A stretch of 64,000 nt of DNA, from the NCBI RefSeq assembly GCF_041154745.1, contig NZ_AP031573.1, forward strand, positions 1,922,001 to 1,986,000, given 5' to 3'. Origin of the DNA: Flavobacterium sp. CFS9. Its GTDB lineage: Bacteria > Bacteroidota > Bacteroidia > Flavobacteriales > Flavobacteriaceae. Position 1 is the first letter of the stretch; every line of letters begins with the position of its first letter. Below the pieces are notes generated by a model. The model did not search any database and was not told the DNA's origin. It worked only from the letters and a program-made list of their open reading frames with translations. This document shows positions 35,173 to 43,714 of the stretch, in pieces. A program made the translations under genes and the position numbers.

Positions 35173-36236
35173 TTTGAAAGTAACGTAAAACTATGGTTTT
35201 TTCCGTTGAGCTGATTGTACAATAAAATGGTTTTGTAAGCCGGTCTTTCGACTGAATTTACTTTTATAATTTCAGGGATTTCCTGAGTTTTTAAAATTTT
35301 AGACGCCACCCATAAAGCAAAAGAAGAGGCTGTATCGTATTCACCACTCAAATGTTTGTAATACAATTGCGGGGTCTGAACGAAATCATTTTGAGTTAGA
35401 TTTTTATAATAATTTTCAAAATCCACATTACCGTCAAATCCTAAAATCAAAGCGTCAACATCTGAAATTTCTAATTGATTGGATTTCAAAAACGATCTGA
35501 TTTCTGCTTCAATTTCATTTTCTTCCAGAGTATTTACTATGGCAATGTCCAGAACTTCCGCATAGGTAGTTTCTTTTCGTTCATTTTCTAAAACAAAAAA
35601 ACTGGCACCTTCTCCATAAACGGCACCGCTTGTAGTAGCATCTAAAAGATTGTAGGGTTGCTGATCGTCTGGTTTAATTCGTCCTGACAATTTGAAAAGT
35701 GCGGTAGTATAATCACCATTTTCATCCACACCGCCCACAAGAACAGACTGTACTTCTTCTTCCTCAATTTGCATTTTAGCATCCAAAAGTGCCGATTCAA
35801 AAGAAACAGCTCCATTGACATAGGTAAAATTGTAACCGTTGCATTTTTGCAATAACGCAATTTGAGCGCCAACCGTATTATGAGTCGATTGAATGAAGGA
35901 GGTTGGTGTTAAGAATTGCTCATTATTATCGAGGATGTTGGTTAGGAATTTTTCAGAATCTTCAATACATCCTAATCCTGTTCCGGTAATAATGGCATCC
36001 ACATTTTCAAGCTGTGCATCTTTCATGGCAATTGCCGAGGCCACGATTCCGTTTTTTACCCCTTTTGCCATTCTTCTTATGGCAGCAGGAGAAATATAAT
36101 CCTTGTAAACCGGCGGAACGATTTTAAGCACATTCTCGTTGAGGTTGTGTATGGCTTCTTCTAAAAAAACAGTATCAAATGTTTTTTGAGTCGAAATACA
36201 ACCTATTCCATTTATATATGTTTTTTTTAATTGCAT
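35169..36236 (-). CDS. ketosynthase-like protein lacking the active-site Cys (chain-length-factor type)
   Basis: 355 residues with a thiolase-fold ketosynthase layout, including ATTSGAVYGEGASFFVLEN. The expected nucleophile motif reads TYVNGAVSFESALLDA, with no Cys where active enzymes have A-C-S/A-S, and the usual HGT and GH histidine motifs are also missing. This resembles chain-length factors that pair with an active ketosynthase. Its start overlaps the stop of the true ketosynthase gene upstream by 10 bp, which fits a heterodimer. Confidence 0.82.
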   Translation of the reverse strand: MQLKKTYINGIGCISTQKTFDTVFLEEAIHNLNENVLKIVPPVYKDYISPAAIRRMAKGVKNGIVASAIAMKDAQLENVDAIITGTGLGCIEDSEKFLTNILDNNEQFLTPTSFIQSTHNTVGAQIALLQKCNGYNFTYVNGAVSFESALLDAKMQIEEEEVQSVLVGGVDENGDYTTALFKLSGRIKPDDQQPYNLLDATTSGAVYGEGASFFVLENERKETTYAEVLDIAIVNTLEENEIEAEIRSFLKSNQLEISDVDALILGFDGNVDFENYYKNLTQNDFVQTPQLYYKHLSGEYDTASSFALWVASKILKTQEIPEIIKVNSVERPAYKTILLYNQLNGKNHSFTLLSK

Positions 36237-37429
36237 TTTGAGAAGATAAGAGTGGAGCAGTTTCCTCCAAACCCAAAAGAGTTTGATAAAACGTGTTCAA
36301 TATTTTTATTCTTTAAAGTCGTTTGTGGTTTTAAGTCAAACTCTTCCATTGGTGTTTCAAAATTCAGATTGGGGTAAACCACATTATTCTGAATCGCCAG
36401 AACACTATAAACAGCTTCAATGGCTGCCGCAGCTGCCAAAGTATGTCCGGTATAAGGTTTTGTTGAACTAAAATCAGGGACTTTTTCGTCACCGTAGATT
36501 CGAAGCAGGGCCCTTCCTTCAGACAAATCGTTGTTTGGAGTGGCCGTTCCGTGAACGTTGATATAGTCAATTTCACTTGGTTTTAAACCCGAAACGTCAA
36601 AGGCTTTTTTCATGGCCAGATAAGCACCGTCTCCGTTTTCTGAAGAAGCCGTTTGATGAAAAGCATCATTGGCATTGCCATAACCTGAAACACGAGCCAG
36701 CACTTTTTTGTTTTGTTTCTGAACGACTTCATCGGATTCTAAAACCAGAAAAGCAGCTGCCTCACCCAGATTTAGTCCTTTTCGATTGTTGTCGAAAGGT
36801 TTGTTGTATTCGTCAGATAAAATCATGAGGGTTTTGAATCCGTTGATCGTGAATTTGGCGAGAGCATCAGTTCCTCCCACAATCACGCGGTCCAGTTTTC
36901 CTGATTTTATAAGTCTTGCACCCAGCATAATCGAGTTTGCTGCCGATGAACAAGCCGTACTTATAGTGGTTACAATCCCTTTTAAACCCAGTTCATCTGC
37001 AATTTTTTCGGCTACATCACCGGCATCATGACAAGTAATGTATTTGACAAGTTCAGGATGTTTGAAATAATCGTAATAATGCTTTTCGGTTATATCCATT
37101 CCACCCACGCTTGTCGCAGAGATAAGTCCGGTTCTGAATTCGTTTATTGCTGTAATTCCTGCATTTTTAACAGCCTGTTTCGCTGCAAAAGTACCAATCA
37201 TCGCAGTTCTCGAAAAGTTATTATCGGGAGTAAGGTCTAATTCCTGAACCAATTCATCATTGGTTTTTTTAATTTCCCCTACCTTATTTATAGCAGCGTG
37301 AATCGTTTCAATATTCTCGATACGCGTTACCGCAACTTTATTTTCGATTAACGAAATGTAATTTTCTTCGACTGAATTTCCAATCGAGGAGATAATTCCC
37401 ATTCCGGTTATTGCAACACCTTTTTTCAT
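36227..37429 (-). CDS. beta-ketoacyl-ACP synthase (FabF-like)
   Basis: 400 residues. The full catalytic triad is visible: Cys in STACSSAANS (about 161), His in INVHGTATPNNDL (about 302) and His in KPYTGHTLAAAAAIEA (about 337). It extends acyl-ACP with malonyl-ACP. Because it is directly followed by, and overlaps, the Cys-less ketosynthase-like gene, the two probably form the chain-elongating pair for the aryl polyene. Confidence 0.92.
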   Translation of the reverse strand: MKKGVAITGMGIISSIGNSVEENYISLIENKVAVTRIENIETIHAAINKVGEIKKTNDELVQELDLTPDNNFSRTAMIGTFAAKQAVKNAGITAINEFRTGLISATSVGGMDITEKHYYDYFKHPELVKYITCHDAGDVAEKIADELGLKGIVTTISTACSSAANSIMLGARLIKSGKLDRVIVGGTDALAKFTINGFKTLMILSDEYNKPFDNNRKGLNLGEAAAFLVLESDEVVQKQNKKVLARVSGYGNANDAFHQTASSENGDGAYLAMKKAFDVSGLKPSEIDYINVHGTATPNNDLSEGRALLRIYGDEKVPDFSSTKPYTGHTLAAAAAIEAVYSVLAIQNNVVYPNLNFETPMEEFDLKPQTTLKNKNIEHVLSNSFGFGGNCSTLIFSKCN

Positions 37430-37431
37430 TT

Positions 37432-37573
37432 AGATTATTGGATTGTTGGATTATTGGATTGTTGGACTATTCTTTTGGGTTCATAAAAGTCTTAAAAACT
37501 ATTTTGAATTAGATCTTTGAATATTCTCATTTAAGAAATCTAAAAGTCTAATAATCCAACAATCTAAAAATCT
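37432..37573. repeat. tandem repeat and inverted repeat between ketosynthase and ACP genes
   Basis: Two perfect 16 bp copies of GATTATTGGATTGTTG (37433-37448, 37449-37464) face a partly complementary stretch at 37536-37573 (AATAATCCAACAATCTAAAA). Most of this 142 bp gap is repeat; it could fold into an AT-rich hairpin in the transcript. Confidence 0.75.
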
Positions 37574-37829
37574 ATTTAGTTCTGTTAGCGCTAATGTAAG
37601 CCGCCATCGTTTCGATGGATTGAAAAATGGTTTTTCCTTCTTTCGGGTCTACCAGTTTAATTCCGTAATCTTTATCCAGAATCACGATCAATTCAAGCGC
37701 ATCAATGGAGTCTAAACCTAAACCATCTCCAAACAAAGGATCGTTATCTGCAATATCTTCGATCGCAATATCTTCAAGGTTTAAAGTAGTAATGATTTTG
37801 TTTTTTAATTCTTCTTTTAATGCTTCCAT
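37572..37829 (-). CDS. acyl carrier protein
   Basis: 85 residues, acidic, four-helix carrier fold with the phosphopantetheine Ser in GLGLDSIDALELIVIL (Ser about 40). It probably carries the growing aryl polyene chain. It ends inside the repeat region and follows the truncated ketosynthase-like gene by 2 bp. A second carrier gene lies at 47902. Confidence 0.93.
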   Translation of the reverse strand: MEALKEELKNKIITTLNLEDIAIEDIADNDPLFGDGLGLDSIDALELIVILDKDYGIKLVDPKEGKTIFQSIETMAAYISANRTK

Positions 37830-37831
37830 GA

Positions 37832-38449
37832 TTATTTATTGTATAATGTATTGATAGTTTCGTTGGTATATTTTGTGCTTTCTTCTTTGCTAATCGTACA
37901 AAGGAACGCCTTGTAATCGTCGTTAAAAAATTCTACCCAGCCGCAAAGAACTATATCAGCTTTATTTGTATTCAGAAGAATAGCAGAATAATTGGACATA
38001 AATTCGGTGTTAAAGGCATCAAATATAAAGAAAGAATTTTCACTTTTCAGCTGATGTCGGATACTTATTTCACCGAGACAAATATTTGGCAGGGTATAGA
38101 CAAAAACTGCCGGACTTGGGAAGTAGTTTTCTTTGTCGGAAATAGATTCCTGATATTTCACATCCGTATCTAAACTTGAGGATTTGTTGGCCAGAACCAA
38201 GGCAATATTGTTCTCTTTTTCATCAGAAGTTATCGGACTCAGAAGTAATTCGGCTCCTAAAAAAGCCAGTTTACTCAAAGCATCCATTTTGAAAAACTTT
38301 GGATACTGCAGGTCAAAATTGCGATAAGCCTGTTTCGAGAAATCACCAAAATTCGTTGGGTCAATTTTGAATACCGAAGTTCCGTTCAAAACAATCTCGT
38401 TGTTTTCAATGGTGCAATAGGATTGTATGTAAGTTTTGTTTGGAGTCAT
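37832..38449 (-). CDS. truncated ketosynthase-like protein
   Basis: 205 residues, about half of a normal ketosynthase. The middle part (ALVLANKSSSLDTD, then YFPSPAVFVYTLPNICLGEISIRHQL) is the pattern seen before the nucleophile loop of ketosynthase N-terminal domains, but the Cys and both His motifs are missing. Intact homologues of this size occur in Bacteroidetes polyene clusters, so it is probably a real small protein, not a broken gene. It may be structural or modulate a ketosynthase. It lies next to the ACP gene. Confidence 0.7.
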   Translation of the reverse strand: MTPNKTYIQSYCTIENNEIVLNGTSVFKIDPTNFGDFSKQAYRNFDLQYPKFFKMDALSKLAFLGAELLLSPITSDEKENNIALVLANKSSSLDTDVKYQESISDKENYFPSPAVFVYTLPNICLGEISIRHQLKSENSFFIFDAFNTEFMSNYSAILLNTNKADIVLCGWVEFFNDDYKAFLCTISKEESTKYTNETINTLYNK

Positions 38450-38460
38450 TGTTTTAATTT

Positions 38461-38545
38461 AACACTAATTGCACAAATTAGCACGAATTGATTTTGGGAT
38501 TTAAATTACACTAATTAATCTGTGAAAATTTGTGCAATTCGTGTT
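38461..38545. repeat. palindromic repeat running into the ketosynthase 3' end
   Basis: AACACTAATTGCACAAATT (38461-38479) is complementary at 18 of 19 positions to AATTTGTGCAATTCGTGTT (38527-38545). The right arm is inside the reading frame of the next gene, whose last residues (about ELHKFSQIN) it encodes. Confidence 0.8.
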
Positions 38546-39689
38546 TATCCTTTTTTATCTTTTCAAATATCACCGCCGTATTACAACCTCCAAATCCGGA
38601 AGCTGTTTTCAGGAAAAAATCAATTGTTGTTTCTTCATTTTTCTCAATTACATTTATGGATTCGCTAACACCCATTTCATCAAACCCTTTTGATTCGAAA
38701 AGCCTATTTTTATTGGCAGATTCAATGGCGATTACCGTTTCTAATAATCCCGAAGCGCCCAGGGTATGACCATAAAATCCTTTCAGACTATTGATCGGTA
38801 CATTTTGTAAACCTAAACGATTTAAAGCGATGGCTTCCATTTCGTCGTTGAAAGGCGTTGCGGTTCCGTGTGCTGAAATATAATCGATTTTGTGGGCTTC
38901 AATTTGGGCTTCTTTCAAAGCATTCTGAATACTTCTGAACAAACCTTCACCGGTTCTTGATGGCCCCGAAATATGATTGGCATCGTTTATCGAACTGTCT
39001 CCGATCACTTTTATTTTGGCATTTGCGGTTTCGGTAGTAACTAACACTGCGGCTGTTGCTTCACCCAGGCTTACACCGGTTCTGTTTTTAGAATAGGGTT
39101 TACATGGTAAATCGCTCATGGCCTGAAATGCGTTAAAACCGGACAAAACAAATTCTGAAACTTCGTCACCCGCCACGACAAAAGCATGGTCATAAAGTTC
39201 TGACTGAATCATTCTTTTGGCAACAGAAATGGCTAAAATTCCGGATACACAGGCATTCGATATCACAATAGGCTGCGTTTGAAATCCGAAAAAAGCGGTA
39301 ACATTTTTTGCCAAAACATCTAAATGTGCATTATTAAAACTGTCAACAGTATCATTTTTTAAAGCCGTTACATTTCCTTTGGTTGTCGAAAGGATAAAGG
39401 CTGCTTTGGAATTCAGTTCAACTCCCGAGTTTTTGACAATGGGCTCTAAAGCCAAAATCATCATTTTCTCTAAACGGGAATATTGGGTTTTAGAACTAAT
39501 TTTTGTAAAAGCACTGTTGAGTTTCTCGTCATCGATAATCGAGGCATAAAAGGAATTGGGCATTAAAGAAATATCATTTTGAAGCTGAATGCCTGAATCT
39601 CCTCGAAGAATCGCTTCAACGTTTGATTCGACATCAAAACCTAATGGTGTGATGCAGTTGGTTTGCGTGATGTATATTTCTTTTAACAT
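38511..39689 (-). CDS. beta-ketoacyl-ACP synthase
   Basis: 392 residues with the catalytic Cys in ISNACVSGILAIS (about 147), His in ISAHGTATPFNDE (about 280) and His in KGFYGHTLGASGLLET (about 312). A FabF/KAS-II-like condensing enzyme, here the second of the active ones in the cluster. The last about 9 codons come from an intergenic palindrome (38461-38545), so the C-terminal tail is probably not conserved. The gap to the thioesterase gene is 136 bp and repeat-rich. Confidence 0.9.
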   Translation of the reverse strand: MLKEIYITQTNCITPLGFDVESNVEAILRGDSGIQLQNDISLMPNSFYASIIDDEKLNSAFTKISSKTQYSRLEKMMILALEPIVKNSGVELNSKAAFILSTTKGNVTALKNDTVDSFNNAHLDVLAKNVTAFFGFQTQPIVISNACVSGILAISVAKRMIQSELYDHAFVVAGDEVSEFVLSGFNAFQAMSDLPCKPYSKNRTGVSLGEATAAVLVTTETANAKIKVIGDSSINDANHISGPSRTGEGLFRSIQNALKEAQIEAHKIDYISAHGTATPFNDEMEAIALNRLGLQNVPINSLKGFYGHTLGASGLLETVIAIESANKNRLFESKGFDEMGVSESINVIEKNEETTIDFFLKTASGFGGCNTAVIFEKIKKDKHELHKFSQIN

Positions 39690-39721
39690 TTTATGATTTT
39701 ATTTCGGCGTGATTTTTAGGA

Positions 39722-39778
39722 CACGCAGATTTTATGTTTTAATTGGTGTAATCTGTGTTTTTTGTGGCACGCAGATTT
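39722..39778. repeat. short repeats upstream of the ketosynthase gene
   Basis: CACGCAGATTT occurs at 39722-39732 and 39768-39778, with a partly complementary AATCTGTGTTTTTT between them. This is typical of dispersed flavobacterial spacer repeats. Nothing else is seen in 39690-39825. Confidence 0.5.
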
Positions 39779-39825
39779 AGCAGATCAATACTGCTTGTTT
39801 TATTTTTAAATTCGTGAATTCGTAG

Positions 39826-40275
39826 CTATTTTAACAGTCCGACTTTTCTTTTCCATTCTTCATAAAAAGGAGGATTGGTCAGCATTAGATTTCCTTCCTG
39901 ATCTAAAAATACCTGAACGGTTTCTCCGGTACAGGCTACTTCACCTTTATCGTCCAGTATTCTGAAACGATAGATCATTTTTGCAGCGGGAGTGTCAATT
40001 ACCGTAGTTTCTATTGTTACGACATCGCCATAACGCAAAGACAATTTGTGTTCGCATTTTGATTTTACGATAGGAGTTGTGTAGCCTGTTTTGGCAATAT
40101 CCAAATAGGTAAGCCCGTGTTGGCGTCCAAAAGCTTCACGTCCGTCTTCAAAATAGGTGATATAATTGCCGTGCCAAACGATTCCAAGCGGATCAGTTTC
40201 GTTAAAACGAATTCTGATTTCATGCGAAACGGTTAGTTCGGTTGCTTCGTTAAACTGTTCTTTTCTTTTTGTCAT
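39826..40275 (-). CDS. acyl-CoA/acyl-ACP thioesterase (4HBT, YbgC-like)
   Basis: 149 residues from the ATG at 40275. Hotdog fold with the catalytic-type motif FNETDPLGIVWHGNYITYFED (residues split: D near 29, H near 35, Y near 38). These enzymes hydrolyse acyl thioesters; aryl polyene clusters usually carry one, perhaps for chain release or editing. The frame is open to a TTG at 40287; the ATG fits better. It overlaps the ABC permease gene by 26 bp. Confidence 0.87.
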   Translation of the reverse strand: MTKRKEQFNEATELTVSHEIRIRFNETDPLGIVWHGNYITYFEDGREAFGRQHGLTYLDIAKTGYTTPIVKSKCEHKLSLRYGDVVTIETTVIDTPAAKMIYRFRILDDKGEVACTGETVQVFLDQEGNLMLTNPPFYEEWKRKVGLLK

Positions 40276-41539
40276 AGAATAATGCAATGGATGTTGTGAT
40301 AATGAAGAACAAAAATAACAAACTTATTTTTGGGATGATTTCAAGGAAAGATACGTTGCGCAGTAAAACATCATAAAAAGCTTCTAATCCCCAGTTCATC
40401 GGTGATGATTTGGCAATAAGCTGCATGATGCCCGGCATTGCAAAAACAGGAACCCAGATGCCGCCAATGGCTGCCAAAATAATAACACTTGTCGCACCAA
40501 AAGGAGCCGATTGTTCCTGCGTGCTTGCGACCGTTCCCAATAAGATTCCGAAGCCAATGGCAGCGAAACCTGAAAATAAGGCCACAATGCTCATTAAAAA
40601 TAAATGGCCTTCAACATTCAAAGGAGGCAAACCAATATGCGGAAATAAGAAGATTGCCACAGCGACCATCATGTAAAACTGGATCATACAAATGACAGAA
40701 TAGGTGATGGTTTTACCGATTATAACCACAATATTAGAAACAGGATTGGTCAATAAACGAACAAATGTTCCCTGAGATTTTTCTTTTACAATATTGATAG
40801 ACAATGGAATTACAATAAAGAATATAGCAAAAAGTGTCCAGGCCGGAACATTATGCTGTACGGAGTTCGGACGCACTTCTTTGTTGTTTATTTTCGGGAT
40901 GATTTCTTTGAAAGTGATGAAACTTTTTTGTTCAAATTCGGCATTTCCTTCTCCCAGTTGATTTTGAAAAGTGGTATAAATGGACTTGGTTTCGATCTGT
41001 GAAATCATCTTGTCGATGGAACTCATCACGGCATTCTTAAAGCTCATTTGAACCGCAGGATCAAAATACAATTTGACTTCTTTTTCTTTAATTACTTTCG
41101 GTTTTTTGGCCTGAGCCGAAGTATCGGTTTCTGTCAGTCCCATTTTGCTCACAATGTTTTCGACATTCTGATCAATTTTGGTTTGCAGATCAACACTTAG
41201 TTTTTCCGGAATTACAATGGCCAGCTGAAATTTTCCTTTGTAAACGGCTTCTCTGGCAATTTCTTCCGTAATGGATTTATTGTCAATCTGTGTGACTACA
41301 CTAAAAAGCTGACTTTTCTCCAGATTATCAAAAACGGTTTTAGACACTGAACCTTTGTCGTTGTCGACCAGTAAAATCTGAATTTTGTTATCGCTAACGG
41401 TTTTGAAAGTACTGTCCTGAATCAAGGTTACGGTAATCACCAAAACCAAAGGCATGATGAATAAAATGATCAAACCGCCCAGATCTCGTTTGAGCAGGAG
41501 GAATTCTTTTACGACCGACATCCAAATTTTATATACCAT
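40250..41539 (-). CDS. ABC-2 type transporter permease
   Basis: 429 residues: one N-terminal membrane helix (about 21-42), a periplasmic domain of about 190 residues, then five helices from about 230 to 425 (NVPAWTLFAIFFIVIPLSIN onward). This is the YhhJ/DrrB-like ABC-2 permease layout. With the ATPase 11 bp overlapping upstream it forms an exporter, probably for the pigment or its lipid precursor. Confidence 0.9.
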   Translation of the reverse strand: MVYKIWMSVVKEFLLLKRDLGGLIILFIMPLVLVITVTLIQDSTFKTVSDNKIQILLVDNDKGSVSKTVFDNLEKSQLFSVVTQIDNKSITEEIAREAVYKGKFQLAIVIPEKLSVDLQTKIDQNVENIVSKMGLTETDTSAQAKKPKVIKEKEVKLYFDPAVQMSFKNAVMSSIDKMISQIETKSIYTTFQNQLGEGNAEFEQKSFITFKEIIPKINNKEVRPNSVQHNVPAWTLFAIFFIVIPLSINIVKEKSQGTFVRLLTNPVSNIVVIIGKTITYSVICMIQFYMMVAVAIFLFPHIGLPPLNVEGHLFLMSIVALFSGFAAIGFGILLGTVASTQEQSAPFGATSVIILAAIGGIWVPVFAMPGIMQLIAKSSPMNWGLEAFYDVLLRNVSFLEIIPKISLLFLFFIITTSIALFYDKKKRTV

Positions 41540-42281
41540 CTCTAAAGTCTTTACCGGTTAATGAAATAAAAACTTCTTCAAGATTGCGGGCTTCTTCAGT
41601 AGAAGCAATTAGGCTTGAAGGAGTGCCCTGGGCATAAATTCTGCTTCGGTCTAAAATGGCAATATGAGTACAGAAGTCTTCCGCTTCTGCTAAATGGTGT
41701 GACGTGTATATAATGGTGGTTCCGTTTTGATTTAAGAATTTTAAATAGTCTATGATGGCATTTTTTGATTGTACATCAACACCCACGGTTGGTTCGTCTA
41801 AAAACAAAACTTTGGGATTGTGTAAAATTCCGGCAATCAAATTGACTCTGCGTTTCATACCGCCTGAGAACGTTTCGATGCGCTTATCGGCAAATTTTAA
41901 TAATCCTAAAAGATCTAAGGTTTCGATGACTTTGTCTTTGAGATAACTGCCTTTAAGGCCATACATACTGCCAAAATAATGTAAATTTTCTCTGGCCGTC
42001 AATGTAGGATACAAAGCATATTCCTGAGGGACCACACCAATGATTTTTTTGATTTTGGAGGAATGATGGGTATAATTCAGATTATCAATAGTGAAATGTC
42101 CAGAGGTTGGTTTAATCAGTCCGCAGAGCATGGAGATTAAAGTGGTTTTTCCGGCACCATTTGGCCCCAATAACCCAAAAATCTGTCCTTGATTAATCTC
42201 CAGCGAAACATCGTTCAAAGAATACTGGTCTGCATTTTTGTACTTTTTCGAAAGGGACTCTATTTTTATTATGGATTGCAA
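41529..42281 (-). CDS. ABC transporter ATP-binding protein
   Basis: 250 residues. Walker A GPNGAGKTT (about 38-46), Q-loop VVPQEYALYPTLTA, signature ETFSGGMKRRV (about 137), Walker B KVLFLDEPTVGVD (about 158) and the H-loop YTSHHL (about 193). Of the DrrA/NatA subfamily that pairs with ABC-2 permeases. It overlaps the permease gene by 11 bp and follows the BtrH-like gene by 7 bp. Confidence 0.95.
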   Translation of the reverse strand: MQSIIKIESLSKKYKNADQYSLNDVSLEINQGQIFGLLGPNGAGKTTLISMLCGLIKPTSGHFTIDNLNYTHHSSKIKKIIGVVPQEYALYPTLTARENLHYFGSMYGLKGSYLKDKVIETLDLLGLLKFADKRIETFSGGMKRRVNLIAGILHNPKVLFLDEPTVGVDVQSKNAIIDYLKFLNQNGTTIIYTSHHLAEAEDFCTHIAILDRSRIYAQGTPSSLIASTEEARNLEEVFISLTGKDFRDGI

Positions 42282-42288
42282 AATATTC

Positions 42289-43287
42289 TTAGCTAATAGC
42301 TTTTTTTAGTTTTTTGAAAAAGATCTCTTCGCGATTGGCAATGTCTAAAAGTTCATCGGCAATTGTATTGTAAGCATCTTCTTTGGCGCTTCTGTTTTTG
42401 TAAATTCTTGAGGCTTCAACAGCAAAATCACGCCATGAATCGCCAATCTGTGTCATCTCTTTTGAAAGGGATTTTAATTCTTCATTGTTCAGAATAACTG
42501 AAGCTTCTTGTAAAAAAGCAGCATAGATAAATCGGAAACCTCCGCCTCCTGTACCTATTTCTTCCTGCATACGAACCATTTGTGCCAAATAGTGATTGGC
42601 TTTTTTAGTACCGTGTTTTACAGGCCATTTTCGGATTTGTCTGGAAACAAATTTGATTCCGCGAACACCCACAATAGGCATTGGGGCTAACATATCGCGA
42701 CAAGTATTTTTGATTCCTTTTATAATGGCACTTTTTAAATCAACGTCCTTCGGAATTTGAATCGGATAGTACATTTGTCCTCTTGGTGCAAAAGCTCCTT
42801 TGGCAAAACGCACCTTGTCCAGTTCGTCATGTGTCAGGGTGGTAACGGTTTCCATCACAGGATCACTCACCAGATAATCGGTTTCGGTTTTTCCGTAAAC
42901 CACTAAATTGTGTGCGTTAAAATGAAAGCGGTATTCATCAGGGAAATAACTCAAATGGTACACGCCAACTTGTAATCCGGTTGGGATATTATTTTTTAAA
43001 TTTTCGTCTAGGGCCTTGTTGGCATTTACTACAGAGGAAAATTTTTGTCTTTTTATTTTTAAGTTTAAACGGCTCGCCAGTTTGTTAAAAATCTGCCCGG
43101 GTAAAGTTCTGTAACTAATGGCCGGAGCGTGATTGACTTTTATAAACGGCAGGTATACGAAGAAAAGTCCGGAGCCAATACCAAAAACCATTGGTTCACT
43201 GATATTCAGTCCGTTGTTTTTTAACAAATTCGAAGCTACTCCATTTTCGCAATGGGCAGATTGATGATGTGTAAAATTAGTTTGCAT
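42289..43287 (-). CDS. BtrH-like acyl carrier protein-dependent acyltransferase candidate
   Basis: 332 residues. The N-terminal half (about 1-150) resembles the BtrH N-terminal domain with a papain-like (C39-like) Cys13 in SAHCENGVAS, His126 in FNAHNLVVYG and Asp142 in VSDP, a plausible Cys-His-Asp triad. The C-terminal half (about 175-332) is helical. BtrH in butirosin synthesis moves an acyl group from a carrier protein to an aminoglycoside. Here, an acyl transfer from ACP to the dialkylresorcinol would be the natural analogy, but this is inference. The ATG overlaps the upstream stop (TAATG). Confidence 0.75.
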   Translation of the reverse strand: MQTNFTHHQSAHCENGVASNLLKNNGLNISEPMVFGIGSGLFFVYLPFIKVNHAPAISYRTLPGQIFNKLASRLNLKIKRQKFSSVVNANKALDENLKNNIPTGLQVGVYHLSYFPDEYRFHFNAHNLVVYGKTETDYLVSDPVMETVTTLTHDELDKVRFAKGAFAPRGQMYYPIQIPKDVDLKSAIIKGIKNTCRDMLAPMPIVGVRGIKFVSRQIRKWPVKHGTKKANHYLAQMVRMQEEIGTGGGGFRFIYAAFLQEASVILNNEELKSLSKEMTQIGDSWRDFAVEASRIYKNRSAKEDAYNTIADELLDIANREEIFFKKLKKAIS

Positions 43288-43691
43288 TACGCGGTTTTAA
43301 TATTTTTTAATTCAGCTATTGAAATTTCAAAAGCATCGGCATATTTCTGTAAAGTAGAGTCGCCCAATTTGGCGAAAACAGAGGGTTTAAAATGTCTTTT
43401 TACACGCCATTTCCACATTCCAACATAACTGGAAAGAATCGTAAGATCCATTTTATTAAGCTCCATATAATAACAAATCGGACTTACTTCACCCTTTTCT
43501 ACCTGTTGTTTTGCTTCTGCAATTCGTTCGTCTATGTCATCAATCGAATTGGATAGTGCGATGGTTTTAGGTTCCCAACCGGTACTTAAAGTTGTGGTAT
43601 AGTTACCGTTTTCATCGGTGGCGTAAAGCAGTTCTTTGAGATTATTTTTGGTAAGATTGCCTTTGTCTTGTGGTACGTTTTCTTTTTCCAT
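43287..43691 (-). CDS. small helical protein coupled to the BtrH-like gene, function unknown
   Basis: 134 residues, polar N-terminus, a helical middle (SNSIDDIDERIAEAKQQVEK) and a C-terminal helix pair (LQKYADAFEISIAELKNI) that resembles the second half of a helix-turn-helix. No signal peptide or membrane segment. Its stop and the BtrH-like start share TAATG, which suggests a physical or functional pair. I do not recognise a named family. Confidence 0.7.
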   Translation of the reverse strand: MEKENVPQDKGNLTKNNLKELLYATDENGNYTTTLSTGWEPKTIALSNSIDDIDERIAEAKQQVEKGEVSPICYYMELNKMDLTILSSYVGMWKWRVKRHFKPSVFAKLGDSTLQKYADAFEISIAELKNIKTA

Positions 43692-43714
43692 GGCCTTTTT
43701 GTTTTCGGGAGAAG

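Noticed and set aside
36283..37240. A chain of four + strand open frames opposite the ketosynthase gene
   Set aside because: They are shadows of the active ketosynthase, whose catalytic motifs are intact on the - strand.
37832..38449. Pseudogene of a ketosynthase
   Set aside because: The frame is intact, starts with a clean ATG, is 2 bp from the ACP gene, and similar short proteins occur in related clusters, so I call it a real gene.
40410..40695. Two + strand open frames opposite the ABC permease
   Set aside because: They are shadows of the membrane helices of the permease on the - strand.
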